Origin: Cytidiella melzeri
Lineage: Eukaryota > Basidiomycota > Agaricomycetes > Polyporales > Irpicaceae
DNA length: 64,000 nucleotides
Assembly: GCA_022592445.1 (NCBI GenBank)
Contig: JABYQR010000004.1
Location: forward strand, 186,001-250,000
Direction: 5' to 3'
Shown: in pieces, positions 33,006-49,168 of the stretch
Layout of the letters: every line of letters begins with the position of its first letter
Position numbering within the stretch: the stretch's first letter is position 1
Program-made: the position numbers and the translations under genes
Notes under the pieces: model-generated
The model's input: only the letters and a program-made list of their open reading frames with translations
Database searches by the model: none
What the model was told of the DNA's origin: nothing

Positions 33006-35337
33006 ATGTCCTCTCCCAACCCGAGCTCGTATAGTTCATCGCGCTTTTTGATCGGAACCCCGTCGACGAGTGTTGTAAGAGACGCGTTGCAGGCTTGTGA
33101 GAGAGATGTGGCTGTCGAAGTTCGTGTTCACTCACTAACGACTCAACCACAGACCGCCGTTCGCAATACTACCTGTCAGACTCAGTGTCCGCCTCGCCGT
33201 CGCTGGGAGACGATGACTTTGTTGACTACGAAGACCAGTCTGTAATTGACGAGGACAATGTCCCCGACATCAGCTCTGTCCTTGAGCATGAGCCTGGTCC
33301 CCCGCTCACTCGGTCATACGATCCAAATGCAGCTCTTGGAAACCTACAGTGGGACGAAGATCTGACCCCAGGGCCATCCACCAATGTCGACACACACTCC
33401 GGAGCGCACCCTATTTTCCTGCCTGGTCCTCATAGAACGTCCCGTCAAGTCACCGAGGACACCATCGTCCCTTCGCGCAGCGATGCGCGAGAGGACACCC
33501 CTTTACTACTTCACAGGGCCACCTCCTTGACTTTCGCAGAGCCGCAGCGTCGCCCCATGAACGAGGGAGTGTTGCCTCCCATTGTAATGCCCGTCGACGG
33601 TCCGCCGCAGACCCTCACCCGTCGCCTGTCGCAAGTGAGCAATCGAAGTGGAGGTCGTCGTGGAAGCACCGCTTCGCGAGCTAACAAAGTCGCTCATGGA
33701 GGCCAGAGCACCTTTGGGCAAACTGTGAGTGTGGAAGCATGCAGGGACGTGCTCTCGTTGACATTTCTAGTAGCTCTTCAATGCCATTGCCATCCTTCTT
33801 GGTATAGGGATGTTGTCCGAGCCCCTCGCCTTTGCCTATGCAGGTTGGATAGGCGGCATGATACTGATGATCTCCTATGGCTGGATAACTTGCTATACGT
33901 TAGTCCATCAAAGTAATGCCTCTGCGGGCAGTCTGCTGACTTCAGTGCAGCGCAAAGATTCTGGCACATATGATCTTGGATGACCCAAAGCTACGGTCCT
34001 ATTCTGACATTGGTCGCAAAGCCTTTGGCTCACGCGCCAGTCCGGTCATCAGCGCGTTGTTTTGTCTGGAACTGTTCACTGTCAGGTATGTCGACGGTTT
34101 CTTGCGGAAGTCGAGTCTCAGCTTAATGATGGTCCAGCGTGGCTCTCGTTACTTTGTACGCTGACTCGTTGCACTCCCTTCTTCCGGAGTACTCATCGGA
34201 TACGTACAAGATCTTAGGTCTTCTCATGTTCGTACCGGAGCCTCTCAATCTACCCGTAACGTCCACTTAGCTCATCGCATGAATAGCCTCATCCCCACAG
34301 TGTTGTCGCCCTTGTCTTGGCTATCTTATGCCTCTTTGCTCGGCATCATGTCCACCCTATATTTGCTGGTGGTGATGTTCATCGACGGGCTTTCCAAGGA
34401 TGAAGGGCCGGGAAGCTTATGGAGCCCTGCTGAAACGAGCTTGACCATCGGAACCTTGGGTGAGCTTGGCCTATCATTCGGTTTATTCATGGCAGGCGTA
34501 AGTCAAATACATTCCCTGTACATGGGCTCCACTGCTAATTGCATACTGCGCAGTTGTCCGGACACGCTGTAATTCCTTCTCTCGCTCGCGATATGGTGGA
34601 TCCTACCCAATTCGACAGCATGATAGAATGGGCTTTCGCTATTGCAACCCTTATCTACACTATCATCGGTGCTACTGGGTATCTCATGTTCGGGAACGAT
34701 GTAAGCGACGAGGTCAGCAGCTTGTTGTTTTCTTGCCGAGATGGTGGCTGACTTCCGTGTATAGTTCAGTCAGGATCTGATGTCAACCCCCGGCTTCAAC
34801 GTTACCCTGAATCGACTGGCTTTGTGGGGGCTAGTTGTCGCACCACTCTCAAAATTCGCTCTCGCAACTAGACCGGTAGGTCTTCCCACGGCTCTCTGCG
34901 TTTTGATCATTCCTAACATACGCATATAGCTTAATCTTACCATGGAAATCATGCTTGGAATCGAGACGAGCGGCGGCTCCCCCGACGACCATGGGGTTTC
35001 TTCGTCGACTTCGAAACCGCAAGATTCTACCGATGGCACTTCGGCTGCGTACCAACAAAAGCATAGCATAAAGCAGATCCTCACTGCCATCGAACGAGCG
35101 CTGCTGACCGGGCTTTCCGTGGCCGTCTCGATTCTCATTCCTGAATTCAGCTCGATGATGGCTTTCCTCGGCTCGTTCTCTGCGTTTCTAATTTGTGTCA
35201 TTGGTCCTGTGTCGGCCAAGATGGCATTGACGGGTAAATATGGACTATGGGACATATTGTTGCTCGTGAGTGCCATTGTTATGGCTGTATGGGGCACGGG
35301 TGCTGCGTTCTGGTCGGCCGGCGAAGGTGGTGTGTAG
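33006..35337 (+). CDS. Vacuolar amino-acid transporter, AVT1-type
   Basis: Nine exons give 633 residues: 33006-33096, 33153-33724, 33774-33898, 33951-34085, 34138-34227, 34287-34497, 34554-34712, 34765-34875 and 34930-35337. About 220 N-terminal residues are Ser/Pro/acid-rich and probably cytosolic. The Aa_trans domain then starts with TLFNAIAILLGIGMLSEPLA, the usual first helix of AVT1-like carriers, and about ten further membrane segments follow (for example MILMISYGWITCY, LGELGLSFGLFMAGLSGH, ALLTGLSVAVSILIPEFSSM). The family moves neutral amino acids across the vacuolar membrane by proton antiport or symport; the substrate cannot be read from sequence. At the second intron the acceptor is TAGTAG, and only the second TAG keeps the frame open. 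The gene converges on eIF3k with 177 nt between stop codons. Confidence 0.9.
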
Positions 35338-35514
35338 AGGAGTTTTATCTTTTGACATCGCTTTGGCTTTCAGACCGTCATGATGGAACAAATAGATCTC
35401 TGACTGGAAATGTAGCGATACAAACAGGCAACTGCCAATACACTTTTAATAACTAGAACAGTGATCACGTAGCATATGAAACTCAGGCTGTTTGCGCATG
35501 CGCAATGAGCTTCA

Positions 35515-36451
35515 CTAGCTCTGCGAGGATTCAGTACTGCAGGAATTAAGGGAGGATGAAGAAGACAACGTACGAGGCAGCTGGATGTTTTCTTGTACAA
35601 CGGTAGATTCGATCTGGTTATCAGGGTTAGGAGGGATCGCAATGACGCCAGAGCCAGATGAGGAATCAATGGTCCACCCCAATTTTTCAACGTAGCTGGT
35701 GAGATCGTTTCCTGAGTAATTGTGCTGCAATCAGCGAGCGATGCAGACAGTGACGAGCCAAAGGATCATACCTGATAGGTTCAGGTAGGTCCCGAACCGA
35801 TCGCTGCCTATTCTCCGGAAAGCAGCCTTTACCGTCTGCACGACAACATTGCGCACGGAGTCCTCGAATCCGACACATTCAACGGTGTAGTTGTCTCGGA
35901 GAGACTCGGCCTGATCTGAGTGGTAGAGCTGCCAGAATGCTGGGAAACGACATTGCTGGAGAAGCGTGTGTAGCTCCGTAATGACCGGTAGGAGAGAGGG
36001 AAGGGGGTCGGGCTCGTCTGGATTCGTGTTAACCAGGCGTTCGTCTAGAAGGGAAATGCAGAGGTTAAAGTCGGGGAAGGGCGTAGACGTGAGGGCTTTT
36101 ATGAGAATGTTGATGACAACGTCTGGGTTGTAAAGATCGGGATTGAACTGGTACCTGCAACGCAGTTGGCCCCCTGCGAGTAATTTTGGAGGATATATGG
36201 AAGTGAGTACGTACAGTTTGAGAATTGCGAGGTTTGCGAGGCAGTCATATTCCTCGCTGCGGATCTGATGGTAGAGGTAATCCTCAAGGATGCTAACGTT
36301 GGAAGGGTTGTATCTGTCTGTCGTTTACACAGGTCGCGGTGAGATGCAGACAGAAAGATAGTATCGGACTATGCGTACCAACTCCAGACACTAGATTCTC
36401 GATGAGCTCTGTGCGAGTCGGAGGGGTCGCCCAAGCCGTTGCTACCGACAT
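35515..36451 (-). CDS. Translation initiation factor eIF3 subunit k
   Basis: Four exons give 251 residues: 36451-36379, 36317-36215, 36154-35772 and 35711-35515. The N-terminus SVATAWATPPTRTELIENLV, followed by DRYNPSNVSILEDYLYHQI, is characteristic of eIF3k, as are LANLAILKLYQFNPDLYN and a C-terminal winged-helix region that starts near NDLTSYVEKLGW. The protein is a small PCI/MPN-type subunit of the eIF3 complex on the 40S ribosome. The length fits the family (about 220-250). The Ser-rich end (SSSSSLNSCSTESSQS) looks like a lineage extension. It starts 242 nt from the divergent SWD3 gene. Confidence 0.9.
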
Positions 36452-36693
36452 GTCTCGTTCGAGCTTTGATTTAAAACGAGTTCCTTGAGAAACTGGCCGT
36501 GGAGTGGCTGCAAGTCGCGAAGTAGAGCGAGGGAGGAGGTGAAGATGAAAAGCTCAAGGTAAAGAAATCTCGATCGAGTCTGACTTTTCGAGAGCGGGCG
36601 CTCGAATGGATGCGAGCTAGTCGTAACTTGTACCAATGCACTCACCAGCAGCCTCAGCAGTCGCTCGAGATTTTCGCTCATAGCGCGCACTCG
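36452..36693. promoter_or_regulatory. Compact bidirectional promoter, eIF3k / SWD3
   Basis: 242 nt between two divergent start codons. No TATA box is visible. It must hold both leaders and core promoters unless transcripts overlap. Confidence 0.5.
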
Positions 36694-38306
<1,613 letters not shown>

Positions 38307-38580
38307 CAGCTCCTATACCGTTTCATCTGTGCCCGTGTTTTTATAGTCCTACTTTGTAGAGCGGTCACCCCAAATTCAATCACGCATTTGTCTCACCAAC
38401 TGCTCAGAGTCTTGATGGGATGTCCAGTCCAGTAGTAGTAGTGAGTGGTGAGCTTGTGCAGCATGAGGTCAAATCCGAAATGAACCGACGCTGTGCGGGT
38501 CTTCCAGCAAGTTCGTATTTGATCGATGTCCATAGTCGGGCCACATCGCAGTCGGTCCCGAGGATTTTAAACTCCGCATG

Positions 38581-38590
38581 TATTATAAAG
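38581..38590 (+). promoter_or_regulatory. TATA-like box of the polyubiquitin gene
   Basis: TATTATAAAG, 82 nt before the polyubiquitin start codon, followed by a C/T-rich leader. The spacing fits a TATA-driven highly expressed gene. Confidence 0.6.
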
Positions 38591-38671
38591 CGCATATCTG
38601 CGCAGGCCAGGTGCTCTCACTCCTCTCTTCTTACCCACCACACAATATCCCAGCTTACTACTGCACCAGTC

Positions 38672-40036
<1,365 letters not shown>

Positions 40037-41140
40037 TCACATCTGTCATAATTCACTCGTCGTCGATGTCCTTCGAAGTCGCGGTCGCATTCGGATTATG
40101 TATATTAGTATCATGATCACTAACAGTGATGAATTGTAGTTTGCAATCGTGATCTGACAGTGGCAACCATAACTCATGAGGGACCAGGGATGACATGCGG
40201 CGATTGCCTTGCAGCGACACATCGACAGGCGATGTCGGTGTTATTTGGGTAGATGTGACTCCTGTCTTATGCCGAAAAACAAACGACTTGCAGTGCAACC
40301 TTGCAGGCAATCTGTCTACTATGATGACTTTCGTACTTCGCAATTTGTGTTCCTCCGCTTTGCAAATGAGGATTTGAAGCAATCGGAATATCTTCTGATG
40401 AATACCTTGCTGTACGGTGCTACAATCGACAGGCCATGTCGGTGTTAGGTGGATAGACGGGTGGTACAAACGAATATTTGACTGACTGCGGTGCTCACTG
40501 CTCAACACAAATTCACCGGATTGGCGCCTGTAGGTATTCTCGACTTCGACCACCGTGACTCAGTAGTGGTCGAAATCTAACCTGGCATTCTCAGTGTCTA
40601 CTGAATTTACACCTACCCGCAGGATATTCAGGCAGGAAAGCCGTGCATTCGAGGTCTGCAAGAGATCTTGATGTCTCGTCGTGAATAACAGCAGTGTTCT
40701 GACATATTCTGGTATATTCACATAACCATTTCTACGGCACGCACATACATGCTTACTCATCTCTGCCAGCCTACGACTGGAATACTTCAGCAGCTCGCCC
40801 AGGCCATCATGTATCAATATACATGCGCGGACTTGATACATACCAGCTTGTACCATACGACAGGCGGTCACGGCCATGGGCAAGGAAGCATGGCGGTACA
40901 GCTTCGGTATAAGGGCCGTCTTCTGTCCCTGGGCGTTGCATAGGCATCACGCAGTCGTAATTAGCCACTGTGTATGAGTGTCCTAGCGATGCTGTACCTC
41001 TGCGATACGGTCATGTTGTAGATACACATGATCTTCACCAATGGCCGACAGAGCGGTCCGCTACGCTGAATATTCGGTTCGGTACGTAGAACGGCAAATA
41101 TTCTGTTCTTGACCACTACTCACGTACCTGCCTCCAGAAT
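40037..41140. other. Intergenic, GH74 upstream region
   Basis: No convincing gene on either strand. An imperfect direct repeat of about 35 bp (ATCGACAGGCGATGTCGGTG and ATCGACAGGCCATGTCGGTG) occurs near 40218 and 40427. The right part probably holds regulatory sequence for the xyloglucanase. Confidence 0.45.
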
Positions 41141-41159
41141 TATATACATATATATATAG
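41141..41159 (+). promoter_or_regulatory. TATA-rich core promoter of the xyloglucanase gene
   Basis: Alternating TATATACATATATATATAG sequence ends 45 nt before the GH74 start codon. It is a strong TATA candidate for a regulated secreted-enzyme gene, although the leader would then be short. Confidence 0.55.
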
Positions 41160-41203
41160 CCTTCCAGCTATGAGATGCGCCTGCAAGCCAGTCTTTCCCA
41201 AAA

Positions 41204-44200
41204 ATGCGCTGCATAGCGTTCTTCTCCGCGTTGGGCGCGGTCATCACTCCATTCGCCTATGCTGTCAGCTCACAAACTTACAATTGGAACAATGTCAAAA
41301 TTGGTGGCGGTGGTGGCTTTGTCCCCGGTATCATCTTCAATCCATCTCAGAAGGGGTTGGCATATGCCCGTACAGATATCGGTGGTGCATACAAGTTGAA
41401 CGCGGACGATACATGGACGCCTCTGCTTGATTTCGCTGATGACGCCAGGTGGAACTACTGGGGTGTCGATGCACTCGCAACCGACCCTGTGGATCCTACT
41501 CGCCTTTATCTCGTAAGTAGAGTTTCCTCTTGTTTATTGTACGCCTGCGCTGACTGCATTACCAGGCTACGGGAATGTACACAAACTCTTGGGATCCCAA
41601 CAACGGCCAAATACTTATTTCGACAGACCAAGGGAAGACATTTACTGAGTCTCCTTTGCCATTTAAGGTCGGTGGAAATATGCCAGGACGTGGCATGGGC
41701 GAAGTAGGTCCCTAGCATGCTCACTCTTGGATAGGGAAATTGATTCCCCTTACGTAGCGTCTTGCTGTCGACCCACACAGCAACAATATCTTGTTCTTCG
41801 GGGCTCGCAGCGGGAACGGACTTTGGAAGAGTACCAACTTCGGCCAAACTTGGACTCAAGTAACCAGTCTTCCTAGTGTTGGTCAGTGTCTCAAAAGTGT
41901 TCACACCTGCGCCCCTTCGTGAACTCATCTGCATAGGTACTTATGTCGTTGACCCTACCGATACCACTGGATACGAAAGCGACAAAATGGGTGTCTCATT
42001 CGTGACGTTTGATTCCACCTCCGGTTCCTCTGGCACGGCCACACCCCGTATTTTTGTCGGTGTAGCCACAGTGGGATCCAGTAATCTCTTCGTATCCAAC
42101 GATGCCGGCTCTACCTGTACGTATGATTATTCTCACACTGTGATCATTGCACTGACAGTTACCATGAAGGGTCTGCTATTTCCGGTACCAATACGTCTTG
42201 GATACCTCACAAGGGTGTTCTCTCCCCCGCCGAGAAGTCCCTGTATATTTCTACGTCTGATGGCGCGGGTCCTTACGATGGAGCTCTTGTAAGTGTACCC
42301 ACGAATGAATATGAGAAAGTGAGGTTGAAGTTTCGTTCCTTCTGATAGGGAGCTGTTTACAAGTACAACATAACATCCGGCACCATCAAGGACATCACAC
42401 CCGTGTCTGGAGGTGATTTGTACTTCGGATTCGGGTATGTGATCATACGTCAAATTCCTTCAATCTACTCATAACTCTCCCAGTGGTCTCACTGTCGACC
42501 TCCAGAAGCCAGGTACCGTCATGGTCGCCACGCTCAACAGCTGGTGGCCAGACGCCGACATTTTCCGTTCTCTCGATGGTGGTACTACTTGGACCCGCTT
42601 TTGGGATTGGGTGTCGTATCCGACAATGAGTCGCCACTACAACTATGACGACTCATTGGCGCCATGGCTGGGACCGGATGCCACCACGACAGGTCTAACT
42701 ACGCAGATCGGATGGATGATAGAGGCACTGTCCATTGATCCATTCGATTCCAACCACTGGCTTTATGGAACTGGTGCAACAATTTACGGGGGTCACGACC
42801 TTCTTCAGTGGGATACAACAGCGCGAACGGTCACACTGAAATCTCTTGCTGACGGCGTCGAAGAAACATCTGTCCAAGCACTTATCTCACCTCCCACCGG
42901 CCCTCCGTTGGTCAGCGGCGTTGGAGATATCGAAGGTACCAGCTTATAGCTCAATTGAGGCTAATGGTCTAGGTCTGATGTCTTTCTATATCGATAGGTT
43001 TTGTACACACCGATCTCACGAAGCCTCCTGCAAACGAGCTGGCAAACCCCACGTCTACGACTGTGACCGGTCTGGACTACGCGGGAAACACGCCTACTAC
43101 TCTTGTTCGGGTCGGTAATAGTGCGACTGGTGGGCCACAGGTCGCCATTAGTACCGACTCAGGAACTACGTGGTAAGACCTGCTCTTTAAGATGTCAAAG
43201 TACTCGATTTGAACATTTGGCTTGTAGGAACATCGACTACGGCGCAGCTGCTGGTGTCGCCGGTGGCAAAGTTGCCATTTCTGCCAATGGCGATACTGTT
43301 CTATGGAGTACGTCATCCAACGTACTGGTGTCGCAATACACGAATGCGTTTGCCTCCGTGTCATCCCTTCCGGCTGGTGCTGCAATCGCTTCGGACAAGA
43401 AAGTCAACACCGTCTTCTACGCGTCAACTGGCGGCAAATTCTACCTCTCTACCGACGGCGGCAAGACCTTTACTTCGACTGCAACGCTCGGCACATCGAC
43501 TTCTTCCAACACAGTTGTGGTTCACCCCAACGTGACCGGCGATGTGTGGGTTTCCACTAACGCTGGGCTGTTCCACTCGACGAACAACGGCACGACTTTC
43601 ACTGCCATCTCTGGCATTACTCAAGCATTTTCAATCTCACTTGGTGCCCCAGCAAAGACAGGCGGCTACCCTGCTGTCTTCGCCATCGCAGACATCGGTA
43701 GCATCGGCTACTTCAGGTCTGACGACGCCGGTCTCAACTGGGTACAGATCAATGATGCGGCGCACGGCTTCGGCTCTGCTGGCTCCAACGTCATCTCCGG
43801 CGATCCTCGTATCTACGGCAGGTGAGCTGCTATGTGCATCTGAGGTTGTATGCAGAACACTCACTACTTGTGTGATGCCCAGGGTCTATGTTGGCACCAA
43901 CGGCCGCGGTATCTTCTACGGTGATGCGTCGGGTGCGGCCCCTCCTTCCACGGTGACATCTATCTCCAGCTCTGCTTCCTCCTCATCGATCTCGAAAACC
44001 AGCTCAGTGCCGTCAACGACGATTTCTTCTTCTTCGTCTCACTCGAGCTCCATCTCTTCCTCGTCTTCTGTTTCGTCCTCTGCCTCGCATTCGTCTTCAG
44101 CTCCTTCTTCTGGTCCGACTCAAGTTGTGTACGGCCAGTGCGGAGGCAGTGGATGGACAGGCGCGACGATCTGTGCAGCTGGAAGCACTTGCGTAGTTTC

Positions 44201-44296
44201 AAACCCATGTAAGTCGCTCATATCTCACGAGGACCCAAGACCTAGCACTGATATGCATGCGTGTTCAAAGACTACTCGCAATGTCTCCCAAGTTAG
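41204..44296 (+). CDS. Secreted GH74 xyloglucanase with C-terminal CBM1
   Basis: Eleven exons give 842 residues: 41204-41512, 41566-41703, 41758-41881, 41937-42116, 42170-42288, 42349-42434, 42484-42935, 42998-43172, 43228-43821, 43883-44208 and 44271-44296. A signal peptide (MRCIAFFSALGAVITPFAYA) precedes two seven-bladed propeller halves. Motifs typical of GH74 are YARTDIGGAYKL, with the first catalytic Asp, WNYWGVDALATDP, STSDGAGPYDGALG, and SGVGDIEGFVHTDL, which corresponds to the segment with the second catalytic Asp. A Ser/Thr linker (about 752-804) leads to CBM1 (VYGQCGGSGWTG, then CAAGSTC and YYSQCLPS), which binds cellulose. The enzyme should cleave xyloglucan outside the cell; endo or exo mode cannot be told here. 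Two introns (42117-42169 and 44209-44270) end in AAG; these choices restore STWSAISG and NPYYSQC. Confidence 0.95.
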
Positions 44297-45167
44297 GAAT
44301 CTGCCATGTGCAGGCCCATGGGCTGCTAACAAGGTAGGGTAGGACTGATAGAATAGTTGTTAAGCAATTATCAAACTGTTTTGCTTGTACACAAGACTTT
44401 GAGCGGATCTCGTACAAAAGGTATATCTGTCCAGGGTAGACTACCACTTCGAGTCGGGTTGATAATAAGCACCGGAAGTCTGCTGCTGCTGCTGCTGCTG
44501 CTGACCGTCAATTGCTCTCCTCACCTGCTATTCAACGTTGTACTCTCCGTATAACCCACAAAATGTCCCCACTGCTGTGCTCATTCGCTGTAAACATCAT
44601 ACACAACCGTTTCACCCGACTCGATCTCAGGGTCTTCCCGAGATAAAATTTGAACGCAGCTGCTGCCCACCGGTGACCGCCCGTACACGACTGGCACGAG
44701 AACTTAGCCAGGAAAGCGAGACATCGACCGTTTAATCTGTGGACATCTGCATTCGTTGTGGTGGCCACCCGGCCGGTGCACCGCAGTAAGTTAAGGTTCA
44801 GGCTTCGAGTTTACTACAGACTGGGTAACCTTATCCAATGACCCTTGTAGTGTTTCAAGCTCAAGATCACGCAGCTAGTCCAACTCTCTTAGTTACTTCC
44901 ACTACCGCAGACGTCGTAATTCTCATGCATCGGGTTTTCAAGTTGCACCAGCTGACTTCATCCACGACCCCATCGAAGTAAAGTGAGTGCTTGCAACGGC
45001 TTTTGTGGGATATACTTGAAATTTAACTTGCAGTTCAACCATCTAAAGAGACTCACAGGGTGCAGAGCCATAGGAGCTATCAGGTTCACGCGCGACCCCC
45101 TCTTCCCTGATAAAAACCCCCATCCCCTGAAAAAATACTTACTCAATCATTTCAGTAGCTCGTCACC
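44297..45167. other. Intergenic between xyloglucanase and RdRP
   Basis: No gene seen apart from the microsatellite listed separately. The last 70 nt are C-rich and A-rich and end in a CACCATGG start context of the RdRP gene. Confidence 0.45.
44480..44503 (+). repeat. (CTG)8 microsatellite
   Basis: Eight perfect CTG units in non-coding sequence. Confidence 0.9.
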
Positions 45168-48100
45168 ATGGAGGTATTCATGAGGAACATTGGCTTCTCA
45201 ACGACCAGCGACGATCTGAAAATCGAGCTTGCCCGTGTCTTCCACTCTCCTGATTACGCTCATCACGTTGGACCGACACGTCCAATCAACCTTTCTGTTC
45301 ATATCTTCCCTAGGAAGGGGCGGGGACCAGCAGGCTGTGGTGTCTTCACTGTCCCTACCGCTTCCATCGGCCAACAATTTCTAGACGTATACGGAGGCCC
45401 TACACCTTTCCGGTCTATTGTGTTAGGTACGAAGATCATCTTCCAGCGCAGCAGGAAACATCCCCGTGCCCACATCGTCGAAGAGATATACCGCATGCCC
45501 TATGAAGACCCCCGAGCCAAACAGGAGAGAGAGAGGCACAGTCACGAAGTCATATCGAAAGCTATTGAGCTACAGACCCTGCAATTTGGCTGGGAATGTC
45601 GAGACAACGTCTTCTCTATCGAGTGGGAGAAGTCGTGCGTAGACCGATGCACACTCATCTTTGACGCCGATCGAAGAGAGTTCCGGATCGAGTACAATGG
45701 ACAAGGGGACACCAGTATCATTGCCATTCGCGCTTCGCATATCCTGTGGTGTTCCGCAGGGGAAGACAACGCAGAGACCTGTCTCTATCTCAGTCTTTCC
45801 TACCCACCTTCCTTTGAGACGCAGCCACTTCCCTCGGACGACCTGCTCTCGGCCTTCATGTCTGCACTGTCTCTCGACGGGGCGCTTCCTCGCCAGCGCT
45901 GGTCTGCCTTCGACAATGACCATGCGGAGATCTCGGCATACGTATCCATCGCAATTAGGTTGGTTTGCAAGAGCAGGTCAGCATTGCGAGTTTTCAGGGA
46001 GCTGTGTGGGCATGCCTCAATGACTCCCTTGGATTACATCTATCCTATCGACCGCCGCGGATTGTTTTCATCCCAGGTTCGCGCGGCGTATGCAGCATGG
46101 GTTTCGCGACTGGAGTGGTCCGTTGCGTTTCAAGTGGAAGCCCTTACTCGGGCGATGACCGTCGATCTTCGAGAGGTTCTTCAGCTTCGTGCAAGCGTCG
46201 ACAAAATCGTACGCGAAAAGGGCAGTCGTTTCGCATCAAAATTCTTGCGGCACTTCGCCACGCAGGCAAAGAGCTTGTTCTGGTATACCGAGGATTCTCA
46301 AAGTCCCACAGTCTCTGTGCAGGAGCTTTTCACACGTTGCGTTCGTGAATATACGCTGCCGAAGAAACGAAGAAACGATCGTCTAGCCAACCTTGAAGAC
46401 TCCTTTGATTGTCTTCATGTATCCTGTACTCCTACCACCTTTCGCCTCGATGGCCCATATCCTGAGCGATCCAACAGAATCGTGCGCCAATATCCGGGAC
46501 ACCAGGATTGTTTTCTTCGCGTCAGCTTCGTGGATGAGACTGATCTACAATACCGCTTTGATCGCGGCGTTGATGGCCAGTCCTTCATCAAGCGGCGTGT
46601 TGGCGGCATTCTGGCTAACGGACTGGACATCGCCGGCCGTCACTTCAGTTTCTTGGCGTACTCCCAGTCTGCGCTCAAGGAGCACACTGTTTGGTTTGTC
46701 AAGGAGTTCGTCACCAGCGAGGGAGTCGTCGTGAACGCTAAAACCATTATATCTGGGCTGGGAAGATTTGACAATCTAGAATCCGACCCGCGTCTCATGT
46801 ATTGCCCTGCTCGTTACGGCGCGCGGATCTCTCAGGCCTTCACAGCTACAGACTCTTCGGTCTCAGCGGAAGCAGAAGAGATTTTTATGATTCCAGACAT
46901 CAAGACCGACGATGGGTTCTGGACGTTCACAGATGGTGTGGGGACCATCTCCACCGAACTTGCGAAGGATATTTGGAAGGCGCTTTCTGCAAGGAGACGC
47001 AACTCACGCAACTCACGTACTTATCCACGCGCCCTCCAAGTGCGATTCAAGGGGTCGAAAGGTATGCTTAGCGTAGACTATACGCTGACCGGTAGAGCCA
47101 TCTGCTTGCGACCATCCATGATCAAGTTTGAAGCTCCCGACGCAAATCACATCGAGATCGCTCGCGCCTTCTATAAGCCTGGCCCGTTCTACCTTAATAG
47201 ACCTTTCATCATGATCCTGGAAGCACTAGGCGTACCGTATGAGATTTTCGAGGAGCTTCAACGTTCTGCGGTAGCGAATGCTCAGCGGGCAATTGAGTCT
47301 CTCGAGAAGTCCGGACGGTTACTTGAAGGGTACGGGTTAGGGGCATCGTACAAATTCACCTCCATCATGCTGGGTCTCCACAAGCTTGGCGTTGGACCAC
47401 TTCTCAAGGACACGTTCTGGCGGCGAACCATGGATTTTGCCATTAACCACGTCCTCCGAGAGCTGAAGCATCATGCCCGTATTCCTGTCGCCAACGCCTG
47501 GAATCTAGTTGGCGTCGCAGATGTTCATGGCTATCTCAACGAAGGAGAGGTTTTCGGCTGCATCGTGCCCACGGACGGGAGCGAACCTATTTATCTTGAA
47601 GGTCCTACGCTGGTGTCTCGTTCTCCTACCATTCATCCCGGTGACGTGCAAATTGCTCGCGGAATAGGGCGTCCTCCGCCTGGGTCGCCATTTGAGAAGG
47701 AGAGCCTCAGGAATACCCTGGTCTTTTCTATCAAAGGTATACGGCTGGCTTAACAGCATTGCTGGTGCTAATTGTGCCACACGTCATTGTTCCAGGCATT
47801 CGGCCTCTCCCGTCCTATCTAGGAGGAGGGGATCTAGACGGTGCGACAATTTCATAACTAATCTGACTCACGAAGTTTCACCAACATCGCGTAAAGGAGA
47901 CGAATATCGAGTGACCATGTTGAAATCTCTACTTCCCACGAGAACATACCCTCCAGCAAGCTATGATCCAGCCAAAAGGAAGTTGCTGGACCGCCCGAGC
48001 ACGATGCAGGATGTCGCAGACTTCGTCACAGAGTATATCACTAGTGATGTGCGTAGCTTCTCCTCTTTCCAAATAGCTGGCTAACGGCGCCGTGCCCTTA

Positions 48101-48958
48101 TAGACCCTGGGTATTATTGCTCTCACGTGGTTGATCATCGCAGACCAAAGCACAGAAGGTATCTTCGACGCCGATTGTAAGAAGCTGTCCGCGCTGCATT
48201 CAGACGCCGTGGATTATCCCAAGAGCGGACAGCCTGTATCTCTCCAAGGGCTTCCTCGACTCAAATTTCGCATCCAACCCGACTGGCATGCTCCGGAAAC
48301 CATAACGCCCGATCCTTCCAGATATTACCAAAGCCCCCGCGCGATTGGTAGATTGTTTCGCGACATCGACTTACCCGCTGTAAGCACCGTCAGGAACGTC
48401 CAAAGACGCCAGCGTCGTATCCTCCAGGAGGACGAAGTAGCAACGTTGGATGACATACTGCGCTCCTATGCTGAAGATGAGCCAGAGGATCACCCAGCGT
48501 ACGAGGCAGTCTTCGCCCACGTCTCCGGATTCATCAACAACGATCGCTACGAGGAAGGTATCGTGGCTGAGATGTGGGACCTTTTCGGAAATTACAAATC
48601 TCAGCTGCAGAGTATCTGCGCCGATCACACCCTCTCAAACGCAAAAAACGCGATGCTCACTGAAGAGGAGGCGGTCGTCGGCACCATCGTCGCAAAGTGT
48701 TCCCAGCCTCGCAAACGAAAGGATTTGATGTCAAAGATGCGAGAACAAACTGCCAATTTGGTAGACGACACTCAAGCTGAGATTGCAGGAGAGGATGGTA
48801 TCCTGCCGCAGAAGAGGTTAGAAAGGGCTTGGGTGGCGTACAGGCTTGCGGTGCTGGAAGGAGAGGAAGAAACCTTTGGAGCACGAAGCTTTGCTTGGGT
48901 TGCTTTGGGCGAGGTTTTCGATGCTATTAAGGTCATCGAAAAGGCTGATTGGCTGTAA
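45168..48958 (+). CDS. RNA-dependent RNA polymerase (RNAi type)
   Basis: Four exons (45168-47736, 47796-47840, 47897-48048, 48104-48958) encode 1206 residues. This is the eukaryotic cellular RdRP family (QDE-1/RDR), which copies aberrant single-stranded RNA into dsRNA for Dicer in gene silencing. The N-terminus (MEVFMRNIGFSTTSDDLKIE) resembles the RRM-like region of the fungal/plant group. The conserved core includes DGFWTFTDGVGTISTELAKD, VRFKGSKGMLSVDY, and the catalytic GGGDLDGDEY at residues 866-875, whose three Asp bind metal. The intron 47841-47896 splits that motif inside its second Gly codon and ends in AAG; splicing restores all three Asp. The C-terminal ~300 residues are helical and end without a known domain. 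The start has a perfect CACCATGG context. The gene looks intact, so transposon-derived transcripts could be targeted, which is an inference. Confidence 0.95.
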
Positions 48959-49168
48959 CGGGAATCGCCTTGCAGGGACAGCCTCACATTCCCTACTGTT
49001 CGTTTGGTATGACTCAATGCTGTATTTTTCTTTCTCTCGATCCACCACTGTAGCTCTTACAATGATATGTAGACCAATGTATACACAGTATGAATCGTAA
49101 CGCACATGCGCCGTAAAGCAACATGAATCCGACTGAGAGAGGAACAACCACCGAGAAGAATGTGATAA

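Noticed and set aside
33761..33773. First TAG of the TAGTAG acceptor in the transporter gene
   Set aside because: It would put an in-frame stop directly at the junction; the second TAG restores LFNAIAILLG.
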